Part shown: positions 35,563 through 47,070 of the stretch, one piece after another
How the letters are laid out: every line of letters begins with the position of its first letter
Position numbering within the stretch: the stretch's first letter is position 1
DNA from: an uncultured Altererythrobacter sp.
Lineage (GTDB): Bacteria > Pseudomonadota > Alphaproteobacteria > Sphingomonadales > Sphingomonadaceae
Assembly: GCA_913055875.1 (NCBI GenBank)
Contig: CAJXJY010000003.1
Span: 248,001 to 312,000, forward strand
Direction of reading: 5' to 3'
DNA length: 64,000 bases
Program-made: the position numbers and the translations under genes
The notes under the pieces: generated by a model
What the model was told of the DNA's origin: nothing
Seen by the model: the letters and a program-made list of their open reading frames with translations, nothing else
Database searches by the model: none

Positions 35563-36457
35563 GCGGTCCTGGACCGATTTCTGGGCCGACAATGCGGCGC
35601 AGGGGGGCGGCGGTTGCCTGCCGTCGAAATGGCTGGCGATCGACCGCGTTCAAGGCCGCATCTGGAAGGACTTCGCCGAGCGGCTGCCGCGACGGCCCCG
35701 CCTGCTCGATCTCGCGACCGGCGACGGGCGGGTCATGCGATGGATTCTCGAGGCGCGGCGCGACGCCAGGCCGGTCGGCGTCGATCTCGCTTCCACCTTG
35801 CCGCCGCCACCGGCGGGCGCCAAGATCAGGACCGGCGTGGCGATGGAAGAGCTGCCCTTCCCCGCCGCCGGTTTCGCCGCCGTCACCAGTCAGTTCGGGT
35901 TCGAGTACGGCGAAACCGAACAGGTTGCGGCAGAAGCTGCGCGGGTGCTTGCCGCAGATGGTGAAGTCGCGCTCATGACCCATCGAATCGATGGCCCGAT
36001 ACTGGCGCACAACCGGGCGCGGCGCGACGCGATTCGCTGGGCCGTCGAACACAAGCAGCTGATCGAACTCGCGCGGCAGAGTCTGTCTTTGCGCGCCGCG
36101 GGGATCACCACGATCCCGCCCGCCGTCGCCGCCGCCCCCGAAGAAGGCACCAGGCTGTTCGGCAAGGGCTCCGCCGCGTGGGAAATCGCGGAGGCGATCA
36201 GGCAGACGCTGGTGCTGGGCAGGAACGATTCCCCGGCCCAGGTTGCACGGCTGATCGAAGCCATCGCGGCAAAGGCTCGCAACGAACTGGGCCGCATCGA
36301 TTCGCTGGAAGCGGCCTGCGAAACCACCGCGGACGATATCGCCTTTCGCGAAGCGATCGCGGCAGCGGGCCTCGAACAGAACGAAATCGAACCGCTCGCG
36401 GCCGGCGAAGACCAACCCCCGTTTGCCGATTTCAGGACCTTCGTCCGAGCCGCTTGA
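35540..36457 (+). CDS. Class I SAM-dependent methyltransferase
   Basis: About 305 residues. Motif I is 'RLLDLATGDGRVMRWIL' and the acidic residue follows in 'PVGVDLAS'; the post-motif segment 'EELPFPAAGFAAVTSQFGFEYGE' is typical of UbiE/COQ5-like enzymes. The C-terminal half (about residues 150-305) is helical and not recognised. The start lies inside the preceding gene's end, so the two are coupled. Substrate unknown; location suggests a role with the three 2OG oxygenases. GTG at 35531 is the alternative start. Confidence 0.85.
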   Translation: MGKQQSHKRSWTDFWADNAAQGGGGCLPSKWLAIDRVQGRIWKDFAERLPRRPRLLDLATGDGRVMRWILEARRDARPVGVDLASTLPPPPAGAKIRTGVAMEELPFPAAGFAAVTSQFGFEYGETEQVAAEAARVLAADGEVALMTHRIDGPILAHNRARRDAIRWAVEHKQLIELARQSLSLRAAGITTIPPAVAAAPEEGTRLFGKGSAAWEIAEAIRQTLVLGRNDSPAQVARLIEAIAAKARNELGRIDSLEAACETTADDIAFREAIAAAGLEQNEIEPLAAGEDQPPFADFRTFVRAA

Positions 36458-36473
36458 GCGATAACTGGACTCT

Positions 36474-36632
36474 GTTTCAGCAAAGCCGAAACGGATGCGG
36501 CACCGGCCCGCTCCCCCACCCGGCCACCCCGACGATAGCAAACTATGGGGGGCCGCCTTCCGGGGGAAGTATTCCCCCGGAATCCTTCCTAACGCGGTGA
36601 ACGGGCCGGTGCCGATTCAGCGTAGCTGAAAC
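36474..36632. repeat. Modular palindromic element: TTTCAGC hairpins with CGGCACCGGCCCG core, copy 1
   Basis: Left hairpin GTTTCAGC-aaa-GCCGAAAC (36474-36492), then CGGCACCGGCCCG (36498-36510), a 91-base insert, then the inverted core CGGGCCGGTGCCG (36602-36614) and right hairpin around 36615-36632. The insert holds a perfect palindrome TTCCGGGGGAA-gta-TTCCCCCGGAA (36558-36582). A shorter version of the flanks with one core is at 61322-61378. Confidence 0.75.
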
Positions 36633-36648
36633 GACTCTAGGCACATAG

Positions 36649-36686
36649 AAAAAGGGCGGCGGACCGAAGTCCGCCGCCCCTTTTTT
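36649..36686. terminator. Bidirectional intrinsic terminator
   Basis: Stem GGGCGGCGGAC/GTCCGCCGCCC with a CGAA loop, preceded by A5 and followed by T6. It serves both the methyltransferase on the plus strand and the TonB receptor on the minus strand, which converge here. Confidence 0.92.
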
Positions 36687-36710
36687 CGTGCTGCTTCGCA
36701 GCGGCGCCGC

Positions 36711-39700
36711 TTAGAAGCGGATGAGAGCCGAAGCGAAGTAGTCGCGACCGATCACGTTGTAGGTCGACGGATAGGTGTTGGCCTGCTCCTGGTTCGAGCC
36801 GAGCAGCGTACCGTTGTTGGAGTTGGTGACCACACCGCCCGCATCGAATTCCGGCGTCAACGGCGTGGTGTCGAACAGGTTGTTCACACCCAGCGTCAGC
36901 GTCAGATGCTCGTTGGCTTCGAACGAGAAGCTCAGGTCGATCAGGTCGTAGGCGGGGATGTTCTCGGTCCCGTTGAAGTCGGTGTACAGGATCGAGTCGT
37001 CGTCGTCCGCCACACCGCTCAGGTGCCGCCAGCGGATCGAGGTCGTCAGCGGACCGTCGACAAAGGTGAAGCGGCTGGTCCACTTCCACTTCGGCGTCGG
37101 ATCGCCACAGGTCAGGCCGAACTTGCCCTCACAGTTGATGACCGTGTCCAGCCCGACGATCGGAATGAAGTAGGATTCGTCCGTATACGTTCCGAGGAAC
37201 GAGAGGTTGAAGTCCTGCTCTCCGGTATCGGTCAGCAGCGAGAACGGGATCGTCGTCGAATAGCTCACCTGAACGTCGAGACCCGACACGCCGAGCTCGG
37301 CGATGTTGGCGTTCGAGATCAGCGGCGGGTTGTCGACGGTGATCTGGCCCGAACCGTTGCGGACACCCACGAACGGCTGACAGATCGCATTGTTCGCATC
37401 CTGGATCTGCGTGAAGCAGACATTCAGCGCGTTCTGCAGACCACCGCCCGCAGTAGCGATCGCGTCCTCGATGACGATATCGAACCAGTCGGCGGTGATC
37501 GTCAGACCCGGCACGAAGCTCGGCTGGAGAACAATACCGGCAGTCCAGCTGTCCGACGTTTCCTCCTCGAGATTCGGATTGCCGCCAAACAGGGCGGGAA
37601 TCTGCGGGTTCAGCTGGACACTCGACTGACCCGGGGTCGGAACGCCAAGCTGCGTACAGAACGCGGCGGTGGCAGCGTCGAGCGTACCCACGGCGCACGG
37701 GTCGGTCGCCGGCGGGAAGCCGATCGCCTGACCGCCGAACAGCGTCAGCACGTTGGGCGCGCGGATGGCGCGCTGGTACTGACCACGCAGCGTGATGTCG
37801 GGGATCGGAGCGAACTCGATACCAGCAGCATAGGTCCACACACCCCCAACCGCTTCGAGCGTATAGTCGGAGTAACGCGCGGCGCCGGTGAGTTCCAGCC
37901 GCTCGACGCCCGAATCGGGCCCGAGGATCGGGATGTTGAGTTCGGCGAAGAACTCCTTCACGCTGTATTCGCCCGCAGTCGCCTGACCGGCGTTGAAGCC
38001 GATCACGTCGCCCGAGGACAGCGCGGTGTCGGGAATGAATTCCGAACCCTGCTTGCGATATTCGAAGCCGAGCGCGAAACCGATATCTTCCGCACCCCAA
38101 CCGAAGTTGCCGAGGAAGCCCGAGAGAGCCGCGTTGGCGACTTCGAGAGTCGAAATGTCGCCGTTCTGCGCGAGGATCGAGATCGCCGCGACCTGAGCCG
38201 GCGTCAGCGTGCCGGGGCCGAAGATGTTGATCGGCGTACCCGAGCCGTCGAGACCGGCCTGGAAGGCCGACCGCGAAATGTTGCCCGCTTGGACGTTGGC
38301 GTTCCGCGTACGCGCATACATGTAGTAGGCGTCGTAGTTCAGCCAATCGGTAAGCGAACCCCGGATACCGCCGAGCACGCGGAATGCGTTACGCTCGTCG
38401 AGCGAGTTGCGCGAACCGGTTTCGAGCGTACGGCGCTGGATGAAGGTCGAGATGACGCCTTCCGCAGCAGCCGGCGCCGAATTGCCGGTGAAGAGCGCGC
38501 CGAGGCACGGGCGACCGTCCGGATCCGGCGTATCGCCCGGATCGCAATAGCCGAGCGAGTCGTTGTAGGCCTGCCGGGCCGCGATCGCAGCGGTTTCGTT
38601 CTGGTCGATCCGGATGAGATCCTGCACGAGCGCGTCAGGCAGGAACTGCGAAACCGTGTCGATATCGACATTGAACGTGCCGGTAACGGGCGTTGCCGCC
38701 AGTTCCTGCGCCACGCGGTTGTTCACGAACGAAACCTCGGTGTAGACCTCGTGCCCGTCGGTGAATTCGTAGTCGGCGTAGCCGCCGAACAGGTAACGTT
38801 CCTGCGGAATCTGCAGGTAGTTCGCCGGGGCATAGTTGTAGGTGTCCGTGCCGACGCGCGGACGCGCCTCGCCCGGGCCGGTGAAGAACGCATCGTCGAA
38901 CACGCCACCGGTACCGATCGGCGCGGTAATCGTCTGTTCGTCGGGATCGGTCTGATCGATCGTGCCGTCGCCATTGGCGTCGAAAGCGGGACGGATCACC
39001 GCGGTGTTCGGCGTGTTGATGCGGCCGTTCGGTGGGGTCGACGAACCGAACTGCTGCAGCGGAACGCCGAACGCTTCGCCACCCACCGCGAAGAACGAGA
39101 AGTCCCGGTCACCCTGGAAGATCGGCTTGCGGTTGTAGTATTCGGCAAAGACCGTGGCACTGCCGCGGCCGTCGTCGAACGAGGTGCCGATCGCACCGTG
39201 GATCTCATAGCGCGCACCGTCGCCTTCCTCGGTGATCGAGTACTGGCCGCCCAGCTCGACGCCCTCGATGTCCTTGAGGCGGAAGTTGACGACGCCGGAA
39301 AGTGCGTCCGAACCGTAAACGGCCGACGCACCGCCCGTCACCACGTCGACGCTGTCGAGCAGGAAGGACGGGATGGTGTTGAGGTCGACGACCTGCGAGG
39401 TATCGTAGAACATCCAGCGGCGGCCGTTGACCAGCACCAGCGTGCGGGTCGAGCCGAGGCCGCGCAGGTTCAGCGTGGCGGTGCCGGTGCCCGGGTTGTT
39501 CGAGTTCGAGGTGAAGCCGGGGATGACCTGCGGGAGCGTGTTGACCACGTTCTCGACGTTGACGGTACCCGAAAGCTCGAATTCCTCGTCCTGGACGACC
39601 GCGATCGGCGCGGCGGTGCTGACATCGACACGGCGCTGAATGCGCGAGCCGGTGACGGTGATGAAGCCGTCGTCGTCGGCGGCACTTGCAGTCGGCGCCG

Positions 39701-39830
39701 CAGTGGTCGCCGGCTCGTCCTGATCATCCTGCGCGAAGGCCGGCGTGGCGATCATGGCACCGGCCATGATCGTGCCGGTCAGCAGCGATGCTTTGCTAAA
39801 ACGGTTGGACATTCCAATCCCCTTTTTCAT
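36711..39830 (-). CDS. TonB-dependent outer-membrane receptor (receptor 1)
   Basis: 1039 residues. Signal peptide (cleaved near 'TPAFAQ'), a plug domain with 'TVTGSRIQRRVDVSTAAPIAVV' and the plug core 'LNLRGLGSTRTLVLVNGRRW' and 'SVDVVTGGASAVYGSDALSGVVNFRLK', then a large beta-barrel ending 'YFASALIRF' with C-terminal Phe. Imports a large or scarce ligand with energy from TonB. The ligand is not predictable from sequence. ATG at 39830 precedes the leader; ATG at 39812 is also possible. Belongs to the sphingomonad 'TonB-dependent receptor' expansion. Divergent from a small periplasmic gene. Confidence 0.93.
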   Translation of the reverse strand: MKKGIGMSNRFSKASLLTGTIMAGAMIATPAFAQDDQDEPATTAAPTASAADDDGFITVTGSRIQRRVDVSTAAPIAVVQDEEFELSGTVNVENVVNTLPQVIPGFTSNSNNPGTGTATLNLRGLGSTRTLVLVNGRRWMFYDTSQVVDLNTIPSFLLDSVDVVTGGASAVYGSDALSGVVNFRLKDIEGVELGGQYSITEEGDGARYEIHGAIGTSFDDGRGSATVFAEYYNRKPIFQGDRDFSFFAVGGEAFGVPLQQFGSSTPPNGRINTPNTAVIRPAFDANGDGTIDQTDPDEQTITAPIGTGGVFDDAFFTGPGEARPRVGTDTYNYAPANYLQIPQERYLFGGYADYEFTDGHEVYTEVSFVNNRVAQELAATPVTGTFNVDIDTVSQFLPDALVQDLIRIDQNETAAIAARQAYNDSLGYCDPGDTPDPDGRPCLGALFTGNSAPAAAEGVISTFIQRRTLETGSRNSLDERNAFRVLGGIRGSLTDWLNYDAYYMYARTRNANVQAGNISRSAFQAGLDGSGTPINIFGPGTLTPAQVAAISILAQNGDISTLEVANAALSGFLGNFGWGAEDIGFALGFEYRKQGSEFIPDTALSSGDVIGFNAGQATAGEYSVKEFFAELNIPILGPDSGVERLELTGAARYSDYTLEAVGGVWTYAAGIEFAPIPDITLRGQYQRAIRAPNVLTLFGGQAIGFPPATDPCAVGTLDAATAAFCTQLGVPTPGQSSVQLNPQIPALFGGNPNLEEETSDSWTAGIVLQPSFVPGLTITADWFDIVIEDAIATAGGGLQNALNVCFTQIQDANNAICQPFVGVRNGSGQITVDNPPLISNANIAELGVSGLDVQVSYSTTIPFSLLTDTGEQDFNLSFLGTYTDESYFIPIVGLDTVINCEGKFGLTCGDPTPKWKWTSRFTFVDGPLTTSIRWRHLSGVADDDDSILYTDFNGTENIPAYDLIDLSFSFEANEHLTLTLGVNNLFDTTPLTPEFDAGGVVTNSNNGTLLGSNQEQANTYPSTYNVIGRDYFASALIRF

Positions 39831-40038
39831 GAGCACCCCCTTGGCACCCATCCAAACAGAAAACTCCGGACAATCGCCGGAATGGGTTGCGTCTAGGCCA
39901 AGCCCGCCGCGCTCCGCAATCCGCGCGGTGCGAATTTTTGCCGTATCTGACCGACTGTGGCATTCGTGTTACAGTTGGCGCGAGCGCCGGAATATGGCAG
40001 TTTTCGGGGCGAATTCAGGCATCGACGGGATCATGGCA

Positions 40039-40590
40039 ATGCACCGAGGAAAATCGATTCGTATGACGTTGAAGCTCGCTTGTGCGGGCGTGGCGCTGGG
40101 TGTTTCGGGCGGCGTCTGGGCGCAGGATGCAGACACCGCGGAACCCGATCATCTCGAGGCGCTAAAGACGTGCCAGGAGATCGTCGATCCGACCGCGCGG
40201 CTGACCTGTTTCGACCGCGCGGTGGCGACCATGGTCGCGGCGACCGACGAGGGGAAGCTGCGGCTGGTCGACGAGGAAGACGTGCGCAAGACCCGCCGTC
40301 GCCTGTTCGGCTTTTCGCTCCCCGATATCGGCATATTCGGCGGCGGCGACGGCGAGGACGACGAACTCGACATGCTCGAATCCACCGTCACCAGGATCGT
40401 ATCCATATACCGGGACACGGTGGTGTTCGAGATCGAGGAAGGAAGCGTCTGGCAGATGTCCGACGCACCCGCGCGAATCATCCGCCGGCTGGATCCGGGC
40501 ACCCCCGTCGTGTTCAAGAAAGCCGCCCTGGGCAGCTATTTCATTCGGGTGGACGGCCAGACCGGGGTCAAGGGCAAGCGCATCGAATAG
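40039..40590 (+). CDS. Small exported protein with paired-Cys motif, function unknown
   Basis: About 183 residues with a signal peptide ending 'GGVWAQ'. After the leader is 'LEALKTCQEIVDPTARLTCFDRAV', a C-x(n)-RLxCFD motif found in many small periplasmic proteobacterial proteins and likely forming a disulphide. The remaining sequence is beta-rich ('VVFEIEEGSVWQMSDAPARIIRRL'). Start uncertain among ATGs at 40033, 40039 and 40063; 40039 gives a basic n-region. Located between two divergent TonB receptors, so possibly co-regulated or an accessory. Confidence 0.72.
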   Translation: MHRGKSIRMTLKLACAGVALGVSGGVWAQDADTAEPDHLEALKTCQEIVDPTARLTCFDRAVATMVAATDEGKLRLVDEEDVRKTRRRLFGFSLPDIGIFGGGDGEDDELDMLESTVTRIVSIYRDTVVFEIEEGSVWQMSDAPARIIRRLDPGTPVVFKKAALGSYFIRVDGQTGVKGKRIE

Positions 40591-40953
40591 GGCTCGACTG
40601 CGGCATGGCGACCGCGATGCCGGATAGCGCGCCAGCCCTGGCCGCCCGTTCGCGGAGCGACGCCCGCGCAAACCCCTGGGCGCGTGGGAAAAAGCACATG
40701 CCGCACGCACGGATCGAACGTTCTCGCCCTGCTGCAACGCATCGCGAACCGGGGCCTCCCCCGGGTGTTGCGGTTGTGTCACAGACATTCAGCAATCAGC
40801 GTGTAACGACCTGATTTCAATTGCGACTATCGGCGGGCTATCGCATCCCTCCGGAATGCAGATTTCCCGTGCGCTCGAAGCAGCGGGAATCTGTAGCTTT
40901 TGTTAACTGTCCAGGCCGGGTCGTGCCGGCATGCTTTGGGGGACTGACTTCTC
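40591..40953. promoter_or_regulatory. 363-bp upstream region of receptor 2 with imperfect hairpin
   Basis: No credible gene in either strand. The part from about 40790 onward is AT-richer and should hold the receptor promoter. An imperfect inverted repeat CAGATTTCCCG/CGGGAATCTG lies at 40859-40893, about 60 bp before the receptor start, and could be an operator or a 5'-leader hairpin. Confidence 0.4.
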
Positions 40954-43900
40954 ATGAAAAAGACTTTCGCCACCGCCGGCCGCGGTAAGGCCGGCCTGTT
41001 TGCCGGTGCCGGCCTCGCCGCACTGTCGCTCGCGGCCTTCGCGAGCCCCGCCTACGCGCAAACCGACAATCTCGGGGACGACGTGCCCGGCGATTGCCTC
41101 GACGAAGACGAAGACGGCGAATGCGATCCGCCGACGACCGCCGATGCCGGCGGCTCGCAAGAGCAGGGCGGCCTGATCATCGTTTCGGGTACGCGTATCG
41201 CCAAGCCCAACCTCGATTCGCCGGTCCCGGTGACGACGGTCGAAGCGGGCGAACTGCTCGACGACGGCGCGGTCTCGCTCGGCGACGCGCTGAACGACCT
41301 TCCCTCGCTGCGTTCGACCTTCTCCTCGTCGAACTCGCAGCGCTTCATCGGCACCACCGGCCTCAACATCCTCGACCTTCGCGGTCTCGGCACCAGCCGC
41401 ACGCTGACGCTGGTCAACGGCCGCCGCCACGTCACCGCGAGCGCCGGCGACTTCCAGGTCGACGTCAACACCATCCCGTTCGAACTGCTCGAGCGCGTCG
41501 ACGTGGTGACCGGCGGCTCCTCCGCCGTGTACGGTTCCGACGCCATCGCCGGGGTCGTCAACTTCGTCCTCAAGCGCGACTTCGAGGGTATCGAATTCAG
41601 CGGCCAGGCCGGCATCTCGGAGCGCGGCGACAATGCCCGCTACTCGATCAGCGGCGCCTTCGGGCAGAACTTCGCCGACGGCCGCGGCAACATCGCGCTG
41701 GTCGGTGAATACACCAAGATCGAGAGCGTGCTGAACTCCCAGCGCCCCGACATTTCGGGCTTCGGGATCGGCTTCACCGCTTTCGAGACCACCGACGACA
41801 CGAGCGACGAAGGCGTCACCAATTCGGACGGCATCCCCGACCAGACGCTGGTCAGCAACCTGTTCCTCGACTTCATTTCCGAGGGCGGTACGGTCGGTAC
41901 CTTCTGCGTATCCGATGCATCCGTACAGCCGCTCGCCTGCGATGCGGGCGGAAACGACGTGGCGTTCCGGTTCGGTCCCGACGGCCGCCTCTTCCGCGAA
42001 GCCAACGATCCCTTCCCCAGCGGTCGCGCCGTAGGCGGCGGCGGTACGGCACTGTCCGACGGCACGCTGATCCCGGACATCGAGCGCATCAACATCAACC
42101 TGCTCGGTCACTTCGACGTGTCGGACGCCTTCCGTCCGTATTTCGAAGCGAAGTATGCGCGCATCGATGCGCTGGGTCAGGGCACGCCGACCTTCTTCAA
42201 CAGCTTCTGCAACGGTCTGACCGGTGCCTCGGGCCTCAACCCGGCCTGTTTCGACGGCCTGACTTCGTCGCCCTTCTTCGTGTTCTTCGACAACGCGTTC
42301 CTCGATCCCAATGCGCGCGACACGATCATCGCCCTGCAGGACGAGCTGCTCGGTGCCTTCGGCATCGGGCCGGGCAATTCGCAGGGCTTCACCATCAACC
42401 GCAACAACTCCGACTTCGGGACGCGTAACGACAAGATCGAGCGCGAGACCTGGCGCTTCGTCGCCGGGTTCGAGGGCGATATCTCCTCGAACACCCGCTA
42501 CGACGTGTCGTTCAACTACGGCCGGTTCGAAAGCAGCCTCGCTGCGCAGAACCAGATCATCTACCAGAACACGCGCAATGCGGTGGATGCGGTCGTCGAC
42601 GGCAACGGCAACATCGTCTGCCGGATCAATGTCGATGGCGATGCCACCAACGACGATCCGGCCTGCGTTCCGCTCAATATCTTCGGGTTCGGTGCTCCCA
42701 GCCAGGCGGCGCTCGACTACATCCTGGTCGACTCGACGCTCGACGATAAGGCCGAACAGTACAACGTGCTGGCCTATATCAGCAGCGACAGCTCGAACTT
42801 CTTCGAGCTGCCCGGCGGACCGATTTCCGCGGTCCTCGGCACCGAATGGCGCCGTGAGGAAGCCTACTCCGTGCCCGACGCCCTGTCGGCCAGCGGTGCG
42901 ACCTTCTTCAACGCATTCAGCGAATTCGATCCGCCCGCTCTCGAGGTCTTCGAGGTCTTCGGCGAACTCGAGATCCCGCTGCTTGCGGACATGCCGTTCT
43001 TCCAGGAGCTGACGATCTCGGGCGCCGCGCGCTATTCGGACTACAACTCCGGCGGCGGCAACACCGGCGGCGTGTGGGCCTATAACGGCAACCTGATCTG
43101 GTCCCCGGTCGAGGATATCCGCTTCCGTGCGAACTACTCGCGTGCGGTTCGTTCGCCGACACTCAGCAACCTGTTCGCACCGGCGACCGAGAACTTCCTT
43201 TTCCTGGCCGACCCGTGCGACAGGGACAACATCGACGGTGGTCCCAACCCCTCGGTCCGTGCAGCCAACTGCGCCGCCGCCGGGGTCCCCGCGGACTTCA
43301 ACGATCCCGTTACCGGGAACCGCTCGGTGCTGCAGGGCGGCAACTCGCTGCTCGAGGCGGAAACCTCCGACAGCATCACGCTGGGTGTGATCCTCGAACC
43401 GCGGTTCCTGCCGGGCTTCACGGCTTCGGTCGACTATTACGACATCGAGGTCGACAAGGTTATCGCCAATATCAGCGGCAACCAGATCCTCGCCAACTGC
43501 TTCGACTCGCCGAACTTCCCGGACAATCAGTTCTGTCCGCTCATCGCTCCGCGTAACGATGACGGTTCGCTGGCAACGGTCAATGCGCTCAACATCGCGC
43601 CGATCAACTACGCCAAGCTGACCGCGGAAGGCATCGACTTCGATATCCGTTACACGAAGACGTTCGACAACGACGACCGCATTTCGCTGCGGCTCATCGC
43701 GACGCACGTTCTCGACCGGACCAACTTCCTCGATGTCGACAATCCGGACCTTCCGAACCGGGTGAAGGGCGAACTGGGCGATCCGGAATGGGCGTTCAAC
43801 TTCAACGCCGCCTATCGTCGCGGCCCGGTCACGCTGTCCTACAGCCTGCGCTGGATCGACGAGCAGTTCATCGGCGCGGCCGAGAACTACGTGCCAAGCA

Positions 43901-44199
43901 TCGTCGAATGTCCGCCTTCGGGAGTGATCCCGCAGTCGACCGACAGCTGTACCGCGGGCGACCTCGTCCTGGCGCCGCCGGCGAACCCGGACCTCACCGA
44001 ACAGGTCGTGTATCCGGTCAAGGCGTTCCACGACGTCCGCCTCGACTTCCGGGTCAACGACGACTTCAACTTCTACTTCGGTGTCGACAACCTGACCGAC
44101 GAGCTGCCGCCGTTCGCCCTGACGGGTGCCGGTGCCGGCTCGGGTATCTTCAGCAATATCGGCCGCTACTTCTTCGCGGGCTTCAACGCCGCGTTCTAA
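40954..44199 (+). CDS. TonB-dependent outer-membrane receptor (receptor 2)
   Basis: 1081 residues. Leader ending 'SPAYAQ', then an unusual acidic stretch with two cysteines ('DCLDEDEDGECDPP'), the plug ('LIIVSGTRIAKPNLDSPVPVTTV', 'LDLRGLGTSRTLTLVNGRRHV', 'RVDVVTGGSSAVYGSDAIAGVVNFVLK') and a barrel ending 'YFFAGFNAAF'. Homologous to receptor 1 across plug and barrel, so the pair probably arose by duplication. Ligand unknown. Plus-strand unit with a terminator just after its stop. Confidence 0.94.
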   Translation: MKKTFATAGRGKAGLFAGAGLAALSLAAFASPAYAQTDNLGDDVPGDCLDEDEDGECDPPTTADAGGSQEQGGLIIVSGTRIAKPNLDSPVPVTTVEAGELLDDGAVSLGDALNDLPSLRSTFSSSNSQRFIGTTGLNILDLRGLGTSRTLTLVNGRRHVTASAGDFQVDVNTIPFELLERVDVVTGGSSAVYGSDAIAGVVNFVLKRDFEGIEFSGQAGISERGDNARYSISGAFGQNFADGRGNIALVGEYTKIESVLNSQRPDISGFGIGFTAFETTDDTSDEGVTNSDGIPDQTLVSNLFLDFISEGGTVGTFCVSDASVQPLACDAGGNDVAFRFGPDGRLFREANDPFPSGRAVGGGGTALSDGTLIPDIERININLLGHFDVSDAFRPYFEAKYARIDALGQGTPTFFNSFCNGLTGASGLNPACFDGLTSSPFFVFFDNAFLDPNARDTIIALQDELLGAFGIGPGNSQGFTINRNNSDFGTRNDKIERETWRFVAGFEGDISSNTRYDVSFNYGRFESSLAAQNQIIYQNTRNAVDAVVDGNGNIVCRINVDGDATNDDPACVPLNIFGFGAPSQAALDYILVDSTLDDKAEQYNVLAYISSDSSNFFELPGGPISAVLGTEWRREEAYSVPDALSASGATFFNAFSEFDPPALEVFEVFGELEIPLLADMPFFQELTISGAARYSDYNSGGGNTGGVWAYNGNLIWSPVEDIRFRANYSRAVRSPTLSNLFAPATENFLFLADPCDRDNIDGGPNPSVRAANCAAAGVPADFNDPVTGNRSVLQGGNSLLEAETSDSITLGVILEPRFLPGFTASVDYYDIEVDKVIANISGNQILANCFDSPNFPDNQFCPLIAPRNDDGSLATVNALNIAPINYAKLTAEGIDFDIRYTKTFDNDDRISLRLIATHVLDRTNFLDVDNPDLPNRVKGELGDPEWAFNFNAAYRRGPVTLSYSLRWIDEQFIGAAENYVPSIVECPPSGVIPQSTDSCTAGDLVLAPPANPDLTEQVVYPVKAFHDVRLDFRVNDDFNFYFGVDNLTDELPPFALTGAGAGSGIFSNIGRYFFAGFNAAF

Positions 44200-44226
44200 G
44201 ACAGAGCGAACCACCGACAAAAGGAA

Positions 44227-44253
44227 GGGCCCCGGGAAACCGGGGCCCTTTTT
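44227..44253. terminator. Intrinsic terminator between receptor 2 and clpB
   Basis: Stem GGGCCCCGG/CCGGGGCCC with GAAA loop and T5 on the plus strand. Convergent with clpB; a short A-run upstream may serve the opposite direction less well. Confidence 0.9.
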
Positions 44254-44290
44254 CTATGCCTGCAAGAGTTTCGGCAATCGGACGGTCGAG

Positions 44291-46870
<2,580 letters not shown>

Positions 46871-46907
46871 CTGGGCATGTCCCTCACTGGATTACCGCCA
46901 GAATGTA

Positions 46908-46927
46908 GTGTTGTAATTGTGCAACAC
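46908..46927. promoter_or_regulatory. Inverted repeat GTGTTG-N8-CAACAC in clpB/acylase intergenic region
   Basis: Perfect 6-bp arms with eight-base spacer, 38 bp before the clpB start and 144 bp before the acylase start. Position suits an operator for clpB. A CTTG on the minus strand nearby could be part of a heat-shock-type -35, but the -10 match is poor. Confidence 0.45.
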
Positions 46928-47070
46928 AAGCCTGCGCGACGAGAAATTTGGAGGTGTGTTAGCCGGATATAGGACCTCGCCCCCGATCGAACAGGGCCTG
47001 CGCGAATTTTTTCGCCCGCTTCACCCGTCCGCCTTTCCACGCTAGGCACGCGAAAGAGGAGAGGTCTCGA

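Noticed and set aside
40903-44220. Very long open frame on the minus strand opposite receptor 2
   Set aside because: It mirrors the receptor codon pattern in a high-GC gene, has no leader or family motif, and is Arg/Val/Asp/Glu-rich as expected of antisense translation.
46871-47070. CIRCE or sigma-32 promoter for clpB
   Set aside because: No TTAGCACTC-N9-GAGTGCTAA was seen and the -10 box near the CTTG is a poor match.
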